64,000 nucleotides of DNA from contig CM075104.1 in assembly GCA_037576195.1 (NCBI GenBank), positions 19,608,211 through 19,672,210 of the forward strand, read 5' to 3'. Positions 35,321 to 47,052 of this stretch are shown piece after piece. Below the pieces are notes generated by a model. It saw only the letters and a list, made by a program, of their open reading frames with translations. It did no database searches and had not been told where the DNA came from. The stretch comes from Phytoseiulus persimilis (taxonomy: Eukaryota; Arthropoda; Arachnida; Mesostigmata; Phytoseiidae). The position numbers were made by a program, and so were the translations under genes. The first letter of the stretch is position 1; each line of letters opens with the position of its first letter.

Positions 35321-36163
35321 TTCTTTCTTGCTTTGGGCCTGACACGGTCAGATTATTTTGGAGTTTGTTCGGGATCGACCAATCTGACCATACTTCTTAC
35401 AAGTCTGGAGGGGTGATTCCGGGACCGATCTGACCATACTTTTCTGACTATGGGGGAGTGATTCCGGGACCGATCTGACCATACTTTTCAAAAGCTGGAA
35501 GGTGATTCCGGGGCCAATCTGACCATACTTTTGGGGTCTGGACAGGTGATTCCGGGATCGATCTGACCAAACTTTTGGGAGTCTGAGCGGCTGATTCCGT
35601 GTACTCCACGGCTCAGAATATGATTTCCCCTGGCTCGGGGCCTTCCACCATCAAATATTCTGGAGTTTGAGCATGAAACTCGATGGATCCAGGGTGACCA
35701 ACGACAGTTTTTCAGTTTTTTCACCTTGGTCCCCCAAATATTTTTTTGATCTATCTATCGCATTGTGCTCGCACTGAAGGGGGGCATAATATGACACAAA
35801 CTAGAAAGTGGTCAACCTCCAGGAAGTGGGTTAGAAACATTCACTTTGGAGATGGTCATTTTTAAGGTATTAAAATTGATCGTGGAAAAACTCTTACGGA
35901 CGCATCAGAAAGCTGGATTCACGAGCTTTCCAAAACCCACTTTATGAGCTCTGAACTCCTTCAGATAACGGAGATATGAGCATTTCAAGTTTCCAAATCT
36001 CGCTCGATTTTCATCGGTCCAGAAGATGTTTCATACCATAAAAAAAAACCAAGGCAGCTAGTAGCCCGCCGACTGGGCAGAAAGTGTTCTCTTGGGATGG
36101 GGTATCCACAACAATATATCTCATTCGAATCCCTGACCCAAGGCCAAAAGTGCCGAGACCCTT
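35321..36163 (-). repeat. right inverted arm of the large foldback element
   Basis: Reverse complement of 33916-34725, starting TTCTTTCTTGCTTTGGGCC and ending CCGAGACCCTT. It is longer than the left arm by one 45-base unit, less the 11-base insertion of the left arm. Confidence 0.85.
35355..35600 (-). repeat. 45-base units, about five, reverse
   Basis: Mirror of 34495-34680, with one additional unit around 35490 (contains TTTTCAAAAGCTGGAAGG) that the left arm lacks. Confidence 0.9.
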
Positions 36164-36463
36164 TCCACTTGGGGTCTATGATGAGAGCTAGTGATAAGAA
36201 ACACTACTACGCTACCGAGCTGTTCAGGCCGATTGGGTTGGCTGGGAACACTTCTCGAGTGGAGATGCAAGTCGAGACCGCAGGATCTGAGCTTCACGAA
36301 TCGTCTCCCTGGAGCGAAATACTTCGTGCCCGCTTAGTGAGGGTCTGGAGAGGGGGATTCGCGGTTCCCATCCTTCCTCGTAAGAGCCCTGACGCAACTG
36401 GTCGTCCGGATAGTCATGAGAAATCTCTCTTGGATGCCTCTCTGGAAACGATGCATTCGGGGA

Positions 36464-36475
36464 GGGGGGGGGGGG
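36464..36475. repeat. poly-G tract (12)
   Basis: Uninterrupted run of twelve G. Confidence 0.9.
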
Positions 36476-38753
36476 TCATAATATATATGAGGCGTCCCCT
36501 GGTGTGAGTGTAGGAGAGCCGTACTCCGATTCGAGGAGGGCCTAAAATCTGGGCTACAAGGCATGAGACGCTGACGAGTCACTCGAAACGGAGGTGTCAA
36601 AATCAGCTGTGGTCCACATTCCTGACCACGAAGAAGATGCGACCACAGGCCACGGGACGCTAACTCAATCGGAACAGATTGGTCGAGGATCAGCGAGCGC
36701 AAGGTTGATCCAGGATTCTCCACGCGGCCGTCTGAGTCAAGCGGTTGAGGCAGAAACTTGGAAACGAAGACCGCTGTTGAGAATCGTGGTCGATCGCACC
36801 AGCTGTCCGCTCCATCGCAGTGATGGCCCGGATCATGATTATGATCACGATTGGAATCATGATGAAATTTACTGAATCGACCAAATCATAATGACTGGTG
36901 TCAGCGTAATCATGACCACAGCCCGCTCCCAGCACCTACTAGCCAGCTCCGACGATGGCGACGGCAACAACCGACGAAAAACGCGATGTTGCCGTTGTTG
37001 CTTACACGGGAGAGCCTCGAGTTCTCGGCGCGAATTCTGCTGGTCCTGAACTTCTTCCGCTTGAGAACGGTGCCCACACGGAGCTCGTCATGCCCCGCCG
37101 TGTTGAGATGCCGTGGTATTCCATTCCGCGAGGAGGGTCTCATCCGATGCAAGGTTGACGGTCCAATGGGGAGACTTTCCCCAAAATCGTTTCGCTTCAT
37201 CCCAAGTACAGATTTTCCGTGCGTTTTTCACCCAGTGATGCCCTCGTTCATCTGCATCCTGTGCTCGATTCAGAGAACTCTTAAAGATCCTCTCGCAATA
37301 TGGCCCAAGGGAATTGTGGGCAAGAAACTCGATTCCGATCTGCCGCGGTTAATGTTGAAGATAGACTCGGAAAAGTTGGAGCGCACCGTCCTCTCTAATG
37401 TAGGGTAGGAGCCACTCTTGTCCATGTACAAGAAGTCTTTTTCGGACTGGGGACACAGTTTGTCACGATCGAACATATTTCGATACAGTTTATGTGGATC
37501 CATTTCTCAATAAAAGAAAGAGCCTGTGACGGTACCTGAGGTCCTCCTCGTTCAATACTCTCGCACGCTAAATTCATCCGGGAAAATTCTTAAAAAAATC
37601 GACTCACAATCAGATCCAAGTGGGTACTCGACCACACGACGACTCTGCGGCGAATGCACGAACGGGAACCGCAAGGTTAGCCGCCGTTTCATAAAGCATG
37701 TACTGTTGTCTACTTCTCGTCCTACGCGCTATTCCAGTCGAACAATGTACGTTCTGCGAGACCATTGGGCCAACTTCGCGATTACAGATCTTTTGTATCG
37801 GCCGGAACGATGGCCGCGACGACGATAGAGAAGTTTTAGATGAAACTGGATCCGATTGCGATACCAGGTGGAATGAGAGATTCTGAGTGGAACAATGAAA
37901 GTCATATCCATTCTTTAGACTATCCCTGAACTCATCTTTGCTGGGCCATGGACGATGAATAGAGCTCTCAACGACACATGGAGAACTTCAGTGCAGAATA
38001 AGTGAATCTGCTTCCGTCGTCGGGTACTTATGATGAACATTTTCAGCAAAAAACACTCCAATGGCCGAGCTTAACTCCTGTCGTGCAAATACTCAGTCCT
38101 GAGGCGAATCCACTTCAAGATTCCCAACCTCGCCCAGTGAGAGGAACATACTTATTCTCAGAGTATCGATTTGTTCTACACTTCCTTCCGCGGAAAACAG
38201 CGTTGATTTTCCGTCGTCGCATTTCATTGAAGGTAGTTCCACTCTCCACGTATCCAACGTGATACATAGCGGGACGCCATCTTTCATTGTTTTTCCGCCA
38301 ACTTTCCCAGCTGACCTCACTTTTTGGGGATCCGGGGCTTCCGGCTGAGAACACAGCCCCATCGCGGCATGAATGGTGAAAAAAACTCTTCCACCGGTGA
38401 ATCATTCACCCCCGTAAAGCGTTTCACTGCAATCTCCCTCCCAGAGTGACTGATGATTTCGCGTTCCGATCGGTCGCGGGAAACTCGCATATTTCTGCGA
38501 CTCATTAACTAACGACTAACAAAAAGGAGCCTCAGCGCCCGGTTTTTCTATTAAAATCTTTCTCTCTCTCTCTTTCTTTGGACTCACCACTCTTCGATAC
38601 AGAACGCAGAGGTGGCAGCGAACCTTCGCAAAAACCTTTCGGAGCGATACTTCATCGACCGAAGAACGGATTCCGCTGATTTTCTCAAGAGAAGAAACGG
38701 GAGCGCAGAAATGCGGAAACGGTGGACAGCCAAGGTTTTTGGATAAATGAGTT

Positions 38754-38765
38754 GGGGGGGGGGGG
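38754..38765. repeat. poly-G tract (12)
   Basis: Uninterrupted run of twelve G. Confidence 0.9.
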
Positions 38766-39783
38766 TACGGTGAGATTCTTCCGGACACCCACGGAAAACA
38801 TGATTTTCTCCTTTCTCTTGAAAAGGAGAAATCTTCAGCACCGGTGGAAGAGTAAGACTATTGTTCGTTCAGAATCCATTTGGTTGGAAACATCACCATC
38901 AGATAATCCGAATAATACTTCTTCGATGATATCTTCGAATCCCCTCGTTGTCTCTCTTCCCTCTTTTGGTGATCATCTTTGCGGCGAAGGCTGCTAGATC
39001 AAATTGCTCGACGATCTTGGGTCAAATTTTTGCATTATATTCTGAGCTCTGACATCGGGCGCTTCAGAGCTCAGGAAGTCCGCATAATCTTGGTCAGGCC
39101 ATTCTTATCGTTATGCGGGCAATTGTCGTTGTAGATTGGACATACCACGATTCCTATATTCTATGTATTCTACGAAACAGGAGGCGCAATCTGAATCCAT
39201 TTTGCCTCCAGTATGTTCGCTATTCATGGATTGAAAGTTTTCATCCATATGTCATCGATTTTTCTCTTGAATAGAACGATGGGCCCGAATGATCTTCCAA
39301 TAGTATTCGTGCGCTACTATGTTGTCTTGAAGAAAGTCACCGAGAGAGGCATATGAACGGCCGCCATCTTGGAGGCCTCCCGCCACGATTGTTTCGTTCC
39401 GATCTTCTCGGTCCACTTCTAATTACACCCCAATATTCACGCCCGAGCGCATTCCTCCGCTAAAATGGAGCTCCGCAACACGCCGTTTGACACGAGTTCA
39501 AACTCTCCTCTTGGCCGAGAAAGTACCTCAGACTCCCTAATTTCTCACGATGTTCGCCCAAGAAAGTTGCTACAGCTCCAGAAAGAATATTACGGTGAGT
39601 CATCATTCTACAACTATCCATGCCGTCCTTCAAGCTTGTCACCATGAGGAGTTTACGGAGCCAGTCATTATCGACTGATTTGCAGGGTCATACTCTGGAA
39701 ATCACAGCTCACAGATGAATTTCATCAAGAATCGTTCCCGAATGTGGGATTGTATGTGAGTACTCGGCGACCCGGATATACGC

Positions 39784-40375
39784 TACCAGCCGGCCGCGCT
39801 GTGCGCGGTTGGACGGCGTTCCCTGGCACCGAGGCACTTTCCTCTCTCTTCACTGGGTCTGCATCATGGTTTTGAAAGTGTAGAAAAGTATGGTCAGATT
39901 GGTCTCGGAATCATCCCTCCAGACTTGGAAAGTAATGGTTAGATTGGTCCCGAAATCACCCCTCAAAATTTGAAAAAGTATGGTCAGATTGGTCTTGGAA
40001 TCATCCCCCCAGACTCGGAGAGTAATGATCAGATTGGTCCCTGGATCACCCCTCCAAACTCGGAAAGTAATGGTCAGATTAGTCTTGGAATCACCCCTCT
40101 AGACTCGGAGAGTAATGGTCAGATTGGTCCCTGGATCACCCCTCCAGACTCGGAAAGTAATGGTCAGATTGGTCTCGGAATCACCCCTCCAGGGTTGAAA
40201 AGTAATGGCCAGACTGGTACCGGAATCACCTCTCTAGACTTGGAAAGTAGTGGTCAGACTGCTACTGGAACCACCTCTTCAGACTAGGAAGAGTATGTTC
40301 AGATTGGTCCCGGAATCACCCCCATATCTTCCAGGAAAAGTGCGTACAAACTGACAGACTAAGCCGATAATATAT
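39784..40375 (+). mobile_element. dispersed repeat element, copy B
   Basis: Second copy of the element at 16613-17230: the same left end (TACCAGCCGGCC, GGACGGCG, CACTGGGTC), about nine 45-base units, and the same right end (ACAAACTGACAGACT, AGCCGAT, AATATAT). The left and right ends are better conserved between the copies than unit order or number. The 105-codon frame at 39970-40287 comes from the array. Confidence 0.75.
39885..40310 (+). repeat. 45-base tandem repeat array, about nine units
   Basis: Units read GGAAAGTAATGGTCAGATTG, GTCTCGGAATCACCCC, TCCAGACTC with variants. Two unit types alternate (TCTTGGAATC and CCTGGATCACC) between 39985 and 40190, suggesting duplication of a two-unit block. 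Confidence 0.9.
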
Positions 40376-40759
40376 GATATGGATCACGACAGCTCCCCCA
40401 CCCCCCAATCGTTCCTTGTAGAGACTCAACAGAGGCTCCCACGTTCCCTCCGTATGCCCCCACCTCACCACTAAACTTTCCGCCAGGCGTCAAAGGCAGA
40501 ACCCCAGCATCCACCTCGATTTTTCGATGTTGGAAGGTTGCGGTGGCTCCCGTCAAAGAGACCAAAATTGAGTTCCCCCATTCGATACCTGGAAGCGATC
40601 GCCCTCGAAGAATCGGAATTTTATTCACCGTCCGCTGTCAGACTCCCTCCTTTCGCACATTACTCGGTGAAAATGGTTCGATTCTGGAAGAATGACGCTT
40701 CTTTTCTGCTTCCATTTTCTGGAGTGGCTGAAGAAATATGCCATCTTCTCTCGACCTCT
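40376..40759. other. no supported gene
   Basis: The right flank of the repeat element. Frames here overlap the diverged arm that follows. Nothing recognised. Confidence 0.35.
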
Positions 40760-41005
40760 TTCAAGAAACTGCTTGAGAAACGTCGTAAGACAACCGATCG
40801 AGATCGTATCGGTTCTCTCGGACGCTCTGGATTCACTGAAGAAACGGCGAGGATCGATCGAGAGCTCGAATTCTTGGAATCATTTTCCGATGGCGAGGGG
40901 TTCTTAGATCGCTACAAACAACCCGACTATGAAGCTGCCGGATGAGACCACTTTTTTCTCGCCCAAAAATCGAGCTTCTCTAGTTTTTTGTCTCGGAAGG
41001 AGAAC
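40760..41005 (+). repeat. single diverged arm of foldback family IV
   Basis: Aligns by eye with the arms at 33.1-33.4 kb. Shared blocks are GAGGGGTTCTTAGATCG or similar, CAAAC-ACCCGAC, GACCACTTTTTTC, AAAATCGAGCTT and TTTTGTCTCGGA. No inverted partner lies next to it. The 135-codon plus-strand frame at 40538-40945 runs through it. Confidence 0.5.
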
Positions 41006-41025
41006 GACAAGCGATTGTTTCGAGT

Positions 41026-41130
41026 GAATTCATTTCATATGCAGCCCGAGTGGTCATCGACTACAGTGTCCTTCTCGCGAATTCATTCCATATGGAGCGG
41101 GTGGGGTCATCGACTGCAGTGTCCCTTCCG
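41026..41130 (+). repeat. 53-base tandem duplication, two copies
   Basis: Copies start GAATTCATTTCATATGCAG (41026) and GAATTCATTCCATATGGAG (41079) and share TGGTCATCGACT-CAGTGTCC or the near-identical GGGTCATCGACTGCAGTGTCC split over both. Confidence 0.85.
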
Positions 41131-44100
41131 TTAGTTCCGTGCCGGGAACATAATCGAATCTCAAAGCGAACGGAGTCTGGCAGGCGAAACTCGGCGCGTA
41201 CTTAACACGACTCTGACGGAACTTTCAGTATCCTGGAACTCTAGCAGCACGGACTTGTTCGTTATGCAACTGGGCCGGCAAAATTGAGTTATGCAACTAG
41301 ATATAACCGTATACTTTGTTCCGATTCGAGAGGGGAGCGAGTTGTTCCCGCTCGAACTTTAACCGTGGAGAGTTCTCACTGCGAGCATCCACTTCGACGG
41401 GATCTCTTTGTTTCCGCGGGATTTCATTCCACATGAAAGATCAAACCTGCGATCGAGTCACTCCCTGCGGTCTATGAGATTCCTTTGAGTCAAGGAACAG
41501 AACTTTCGCCTCTCAATTCGGGCAGCAATCGGCCATCCGAAAACACTTTGGGAGTCATATGTGTACATGAGCTCGAGCAACCTCCTGAGCCAACTGGACA
41601 AGCGGAGGCGCAGGCCCATATTGCAGTCCTAAAAGGACGCAACGCGAATACCAAATAGAACGCAGTGCGCTGCTTCTACTCAAGGAAAGCACGGCTCCAG
41701 GTTCCTACCAGGCGCGCAGCGCATGAGTGTGCGAATCTCAGGTTCTCTAACACGGACAAACAAACGTCGGTGGCAAGAATTCGCCTTCCCGGATACGGGA
41801 CAGCGACAAAGAGGCGGAATATAGAAAGTTGAGATCCATATTTGAGCATTGGCGCCCCAGCGTAGCCATTATTATCCGATTTTTTCTCCTTTTCGGGAGA
41901 GGAATGCGCTGTGAAGAGCTGGATCTAGAGTTGAGACTGCGACGAGCAAATCGACCATCATGACAAATTTCACAATCGCACCGGAGTTGATTCGCGTTTT
42001 CCGAGTATTTGCCGCAGAGACTAGATTCGGGTTGCTGAGGAGCGGTAAGGGCTCTGATGGAACGATTCCCGTCCCCACAGACCAGGCCTTTTGATTTGGT
42101 CGGCTAATTCACTTCGTGGGCTTGGGGATTCTCGTCATGGCATCGAATCAGAAGAACGCATCTGACGCACGTCTCCGGATAACGAGATAAGAGAATCTGC
42201 ATGGAACGACTTCGTCGAGGGCCACAAACTCCCGTTCCGAGATTAGGTTCCGGAGGAGAGTCTGAAAAGCTCGAGAGTTGATGGAGGGACGTTTTTACTC
42301 AGCGTGTCCCGAATCTGTCTGTCGCGACGTCTGCCTTCCGCGGCTATCCGGGCTCTCCACTTTTTTGGCTCCCCCGATGAGTATCAGTCTGAACCGGGTC
42401 AGATTTTATGATAAGCTCTCTGGGAGTCAAGAGAGCGACGTGCAAAAACTCGGCAATAGAGCCGAATGCTGGAGCTCGGGCCGAAGTTGTTAATGAGGTC
42501 TCACTCCGAAGCCAATCGAGCGTCACAGGAACTCCGCGTCGCATCCAGCTTCAGCCCTACGAGCTTCGTCTTCGCAGTCATCCCTTGAAAGGGGTCCGCA
42601 CGATTGTTTCCAGCCGAGTCAGCTCGCGGTGAAACGGTAGAGGACCCTGGACCGGAGCTGGGGCGCAGCGGAGAAGGCTTTCTCTCTTTCTCAAAATTCA
42701 CCGCCGTAAAACTATGTTCAACCGACGCCTCATGGAACAGAACCAGATGAACCGCTCCCGTAGATCCGTCATGGGAATATATTAGACTCGTCCAATTCGT
42801 CTTGATGAGAGAGAGAAAGCAGCAGTCAGCCGGCCGACCAACCAACCAACGTTATTTGCTCTACAAACTAGGTCTCCGGGGAAAGATTACAGTACAGGCG
42901 GATCGCTCGGCTCCCCTGGCTCCGGGTCCGTCGCCTGAGTCCGCTCCGCGAGAGCAGAGGGAACGTCTCTCCAATGAACGTATTCAGATAAAGCTCCTAT
43001 TCGATCCAGAATCGGTTCTGGAGAATGCTCATCTAAGTGATGACTGATGGTCGGGTCTAAACATAGGAGCTCACAATTCTTTGATCGGCAACCCGGGAGC
43101 GAAGATCCGACCCCTGGAGATTGAGAGTTCTGAGATCGAATCATCTTCGAAGAGAGGTTCTGGGCGCATGGGGATCGGATGTTCTCCGACGCTCAGCAGC
43201 AATCACCGCGGTAAACGAGAACTCTTTGTGGTGACAGGTGCCACGCGTAATGAACATCGTTAGCGACCATCATTTCATCGCACTCCCACTCTGTCAGTTT
43301 CTGCGCAATCCTCCGAGAGCTATGGCTTCGAATGCCTCTTTCTGAACGCACATGTGAGGCGGGGCGAGCGATCATTCGCTGAGATGGCGGAACGAACGTT
43401 CCAAAAGTTTCCGTCCCAAAATCCTTTCGAGAGGAGACGATCGGCGCTCCATCCTAAGGCATTGTCACGCTTCTTGTGTCGCGCCGGGCCGTGTGCGCTC
43501 GTTGAAAGTTTACTCATTTGAACTTCGCAGATGTCTTGAATACCAGCGCTCTAACACGTTTTCCGCTTTTTTGATGAAGGAGCTGTAGTATGTTCTTAGA
43601 CATGCGGGGGACACCGCCTACAGCTCGATCATCCACCTTGACAGGGTCACCTCCGGCAGAGCGGCTGGGTTCTCGATGTTGAACACGATTTTTTCCACGA
43701 TTCCAGCCCGGTCCTTCACAGGCCGGCAGGGATACTGTGATAGCATCGCCGCCGGTAATAAGCCGTTCTCATTAGGGCGACGCTAGTCAAAGTACCGGCC
43801 AACGTTGAGTGCCATCATTGCAGCAGCGAGGGGAAGGAATAACAGAGTCGCGTGACACCGTGAGAAGCTGGCTTCCCAGATGAGCAGCGAACCGCCCTCC
43901 GAGGAGCCTGCCTCGTGATGACCTCGGAACATGTTCTCGGTGACATTCGTCACCGCGAGGGAGTCACATGAGTCGAGCATCCTCCGCGTTCCTCCAACAA
44001 CAGAAGTGACAGAACGGAAGTGAACGCTGGTTGCGACTGAGCTAACAACTGGACCTGCTCCGGATTCAGGCAAACTTATAATAAAGTCCACTGGCTCCGG

Positions 44101-44939
44101 CGGTTCAGAGCTGCATTTCATGGATCGAGAGCTTCATGCATTTATGGATATTTCTCTGGCATTATACGAGAGAGCCTTGATGAGGTTGAAGTTTGACGGC
44201 CCTGACTGCAACAAGGAACACTGACCTTGGACGGTGAAAGCGCGGAGTCGGTTCTGCCAACTAAGCTCTTTCTCGTCGAGTGGACGCAAGCAGGTTTTGG
44301 GTTCCTCCGTTTCCTGTTAGTCAGTCCCCTCGCAATGTTGTATCTGACTGAATTTTCCAGCGTACGTCCAATCTCGCTGCATGACCAATTTGAATTGCAA
44401 AACATTTGAGCCCAATTTCCCTACAAAGACGTTGTAAGGATTGCATTATCTTCCGAACGACGGCTCTCAAGCACATCATTACGGCACGGCGCGGGCTCAA
44501 GAGATCCAGAACCCAACAAAAGATCAAGGTTCAAATCAATTACGGGCTAGGACCGCTCAGCCTACGTCCAAGTCGGAAACCGAGTGTAGGAGTCGAAGAT
44601 TTCGGTTGCGGATCATATCTCGCCATTAAGCTGAATCATGAGACTCCGGGATGTTCGGGGGAAAGGAGGGGGAGTTTACAAGCGATGAAGCTCCACCGCC
44701 CCGTCGGCGCCTCATATTATCGAGTCTGTGTGTTCGAGTGAGTCGTTCAAGTTATCAGCTGCGGCTATCGAAAGGATCGTAATAAAAACTTTCAGACTCC
44801 GGTGGACCGGATGAGTACGGCCAGAGTGCATGGTTACGAATCCAGCTTCACAGTGCGACTCGAACGCCCTGAGCAGAAGCCCTGAACTGGGACAGCGGTG
44901 TGCTTGAACTGGACGGAATCAGGACTCCTCGGGTTCCAG
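41131..44939. other. no supported gene; one possible plus-strand terminal exon
   Basis: Around 42895 an acceptor-like TTACAGTACAG precedes about 50 open codons to TGA at 43047 (RERLSNERIQIKLLFD and onward), which reads like a charged C-terminal exon. The opposite strand is equally open (42887-43144). No joining exon was found and no domain was recognised. The other frames in the interval are unassigned. Confidence 0.25.
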
Positions 44940-45263
44940 TATGTTGGCTGCAGAGCATCGGTTTTGGTGAGCGTCCACGAGGGCGAGAAGGATTGGATTG
45001 GCTTTGAACTCTGGTGGTTATTCCAGCGCACGCTCGGAACCATCATTAGGTCCAGCCGCACTTCCGGTCGACTCCTCCAGACTCCATCTCTGTCATGGAC
45101 CATGCGCCTCATTCCTCTGACGCCTCAGGTCTCGCCACGACACATTAGTTCCATGCAATGGCGCTCCATGGAACACAGAGGGCGAGTCTTGCTTTTACTC
45201 CCAGGATGGAGTGGTCTACCAAGGAACTTCGAGACATTCGGCGATACGGCAGACGTGCGACGA
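44940..45263 (+). CDS. candidate exon pair of a cysteine-containing protein
   Basis: A short exon (ATG at 44940, ending 44966 at a strong donor GTGAGCG) can be joined to 45129-45263 (acceptor TGACGCCTCAG, donor GTAAGCG). The phases agree: TG plus G makes a Trp codon. The second exon reads DTLVPCNGAPWNTEGESCFY, then SQDGVVYQGTSRHS and a final QTCDE. The spacing C-x3-W-x6-C with further Cys downstream vaguely recalls the start of a C-type lectin or kringle fold, but the match is too weak to name. The gene would continue to the right in phase 2, and no following exon was found. Two good splice sites around a phase-consistent frame are the main support. Confidence 0.3.
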
Positions 45264-47034
45264 GTAAGCGTGTTCGAGCCTCGCTGGGGTCAGAACAGTA
45301 AGGAGTCTTTTGACTTCCAACACGATCCTTCACGTTTTGGGTCATCGAAAAAATCGCTGTGCGCTGTGTTTGCGGTCAGGGAAGAAAAGGGAAAGATGAT
45401 GAGTCACTCGGGATTCTTTACACCAACATGCTTACTTTGTCCACGGCTGTGACAGCTCAGGATTTTACCAGATGTCAAGTTATTGTAACGAGTTTCAGCG
45501 GGTATGATGACGAAGACGAAAGCTCCGAAGCGTCTTCCTCATATCAGCGAACAACGGAATATTCACTATCCCTTTTGACGGGGCGGCTTTTCGTGTACGG
45601 AGCATTTCCATCGCCGGCGATAGAGTCTAGGATCGCAGCAAGGACACACCTCACGGGGTCTCGTCAAAGCTTTGCGAACGAGACAGGCGAAAAATGCTAA
45701 TCAAGCTCCGTCATGTTGTGTCGCCGAGGCCTCGAATTCTCAAACGCTTAGTGAGTTACGAGAACGTGAAGCATCGTACTCTGGGGCGGTGATCGATTGT
45801 ATTCTGCTTCCTTACATGCCGAGCAAAGGAAGCGAGCTCGTTCTGTTGTCCATACCCGAGACTCCGTTCTCACGTGGAGGCCAAGCTAAAAAAAGACTCT
45901 CCTGTTGCTCCTGCCGCTCCCGTTCCATTACATGATCCGTCATCAGCGAATGCGGTTGTTGCTCATGTTACATTTTGCGTGCTTAGCGGTCGGAGCGACC
46001 AAACACTGTCCGAGGACTCCGGGCCTTGTGCGCGGTTTCATTCGATGGTTTCCCGGAATGAAAAACCCTCCGGCGACATCGTTCACATCCGTGCGACTTT
46101 TAGCCCTCACTCAAGAAAGCTCAAACGAAGTCATGGCACAGCTGCTTCGAATCCATTAGGGAAAACCTCAGGCTCAGCGCTCCGGTAGGAGAACGTTCAT
46201 GAGGATTGACGACAGGAGCTTCCCCGGAGAACCTGGCAGCAATAACAGAGTCTGCCGGCGACCGAGCTGACGAGCTCCGATTGGAGCCGCCCCAATACGC
46301 GCCCAGCTCAGGCGTGAGGAGGGCCTCGACCATGGTTCGGAATAGCCAGACCGAGGGCTGCATGGAACGCCCACTCTGCAGAACTCAGCCCGGTCCGCGG
46401 TGGACTGAAACGCGGGCTGATCGCACGGTGGCCGGCGTCGATAGATGTTGCTCGAAATCTGGACCTCGGGGTTGATCTCGGCTGGAATCGCAGCGGACCA
46501 CCACCTCTTGCCGGAGAATCCTCTAGAATTATAGAGCAATCCAGCTCCCTGTGGAGTCGGCCTGGAGCCCAAGGGTCTGGTTCTGAATTGAATCCGGTTC
46601 CCTGATCCTCTACCTTCCAACAATGTCCCTCCGGGGCTCACTCACCAGCACGATTTCCTTCAGGATGGATACCCAGGATCTCCATTTCCACGAAAACTCT
46701 TCGTGGAACGTTCAGCAAGTTCGCTAATTATCCACGAGTTGCCAACAGAATTATAAATGTTTCGGGGCTTGGTTTTCATTCTCCAGCGGTCTCAGGTGGC
46801 GGTTGTGACGTAAGGCCCAGTTTCAAGTCATTACACGCTCTTCGGGCGATATCCGACGTCGTGGCTTCTCTCTTGTCAGCTCTTCCGGGAGGCAGGGAGA
46901 CAGACCTTGAAAACACCCCCCGGTTCTCTGTCCAACCGAGATCTCCCCTGATCGAAGCGTCACTCTGCTTCCATTCGAACAGAGGTGCGTCGCTGTGGAA
47001 ATCCCCGGGTCCGATAATCGGCTTCGTGGGGGAT

Positions 47035-47052
47035 GGGGGGGGGGGGGGGGGG
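47035..47052. repeat. poly-G tract (18)
   Basis: Eighteen consecutive G, extended by interrupted G runs on both sides (about 47029-47057). Longest homopolymer in the window. Confidence 0.9.

Larger units (their letters stand above)
33916..36163. mobile_element. large foldback transposon-like element with SWIM-domain remnant
   Basis: A 2.25-kb element with inverted arms of 810 bases (33916-34725) and 843 bases (35321-36163). The tips read AAGGGTCTCGG on the left and its reverse complement on the right. Identity across the arms is very high by eye (for example, the 100 bases from CTTTCTGCCCAGTCGGCGGG inward differ at very few sites). Two length differences stand out: the left arm has an 11-base near-duplication (AGTTCTTCGGC at about 33927), and the right arm has one extra 45-base unit. 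The 595-base centre encodes the C-terminal part of a SWIM-domain protein. No intact transposase is present and no clear target-site duplication was seen. The near-identity of the arms implies recent formation or gene conversion. Confidence 0.85.
36164..39783. other. no supported gene; antisense open frames, two poly-G tracts
   Basis: The best coding-like frame is an ATG-initiated minus-strand one of 77 codons at 37270-37503 (MDPHKLYRNMFDRDK onward). A 140-codon plus-strand frame (36986-37408) overlaps it, and neither has a known motif or splice support. Another minus-strand frame (38093-38362, 89 codons) is similarly unassigned. A CT-rich stretch (TTTCTCTCTCTCTCTTTC) lies at 38557-38575. Confidence 0.3.
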
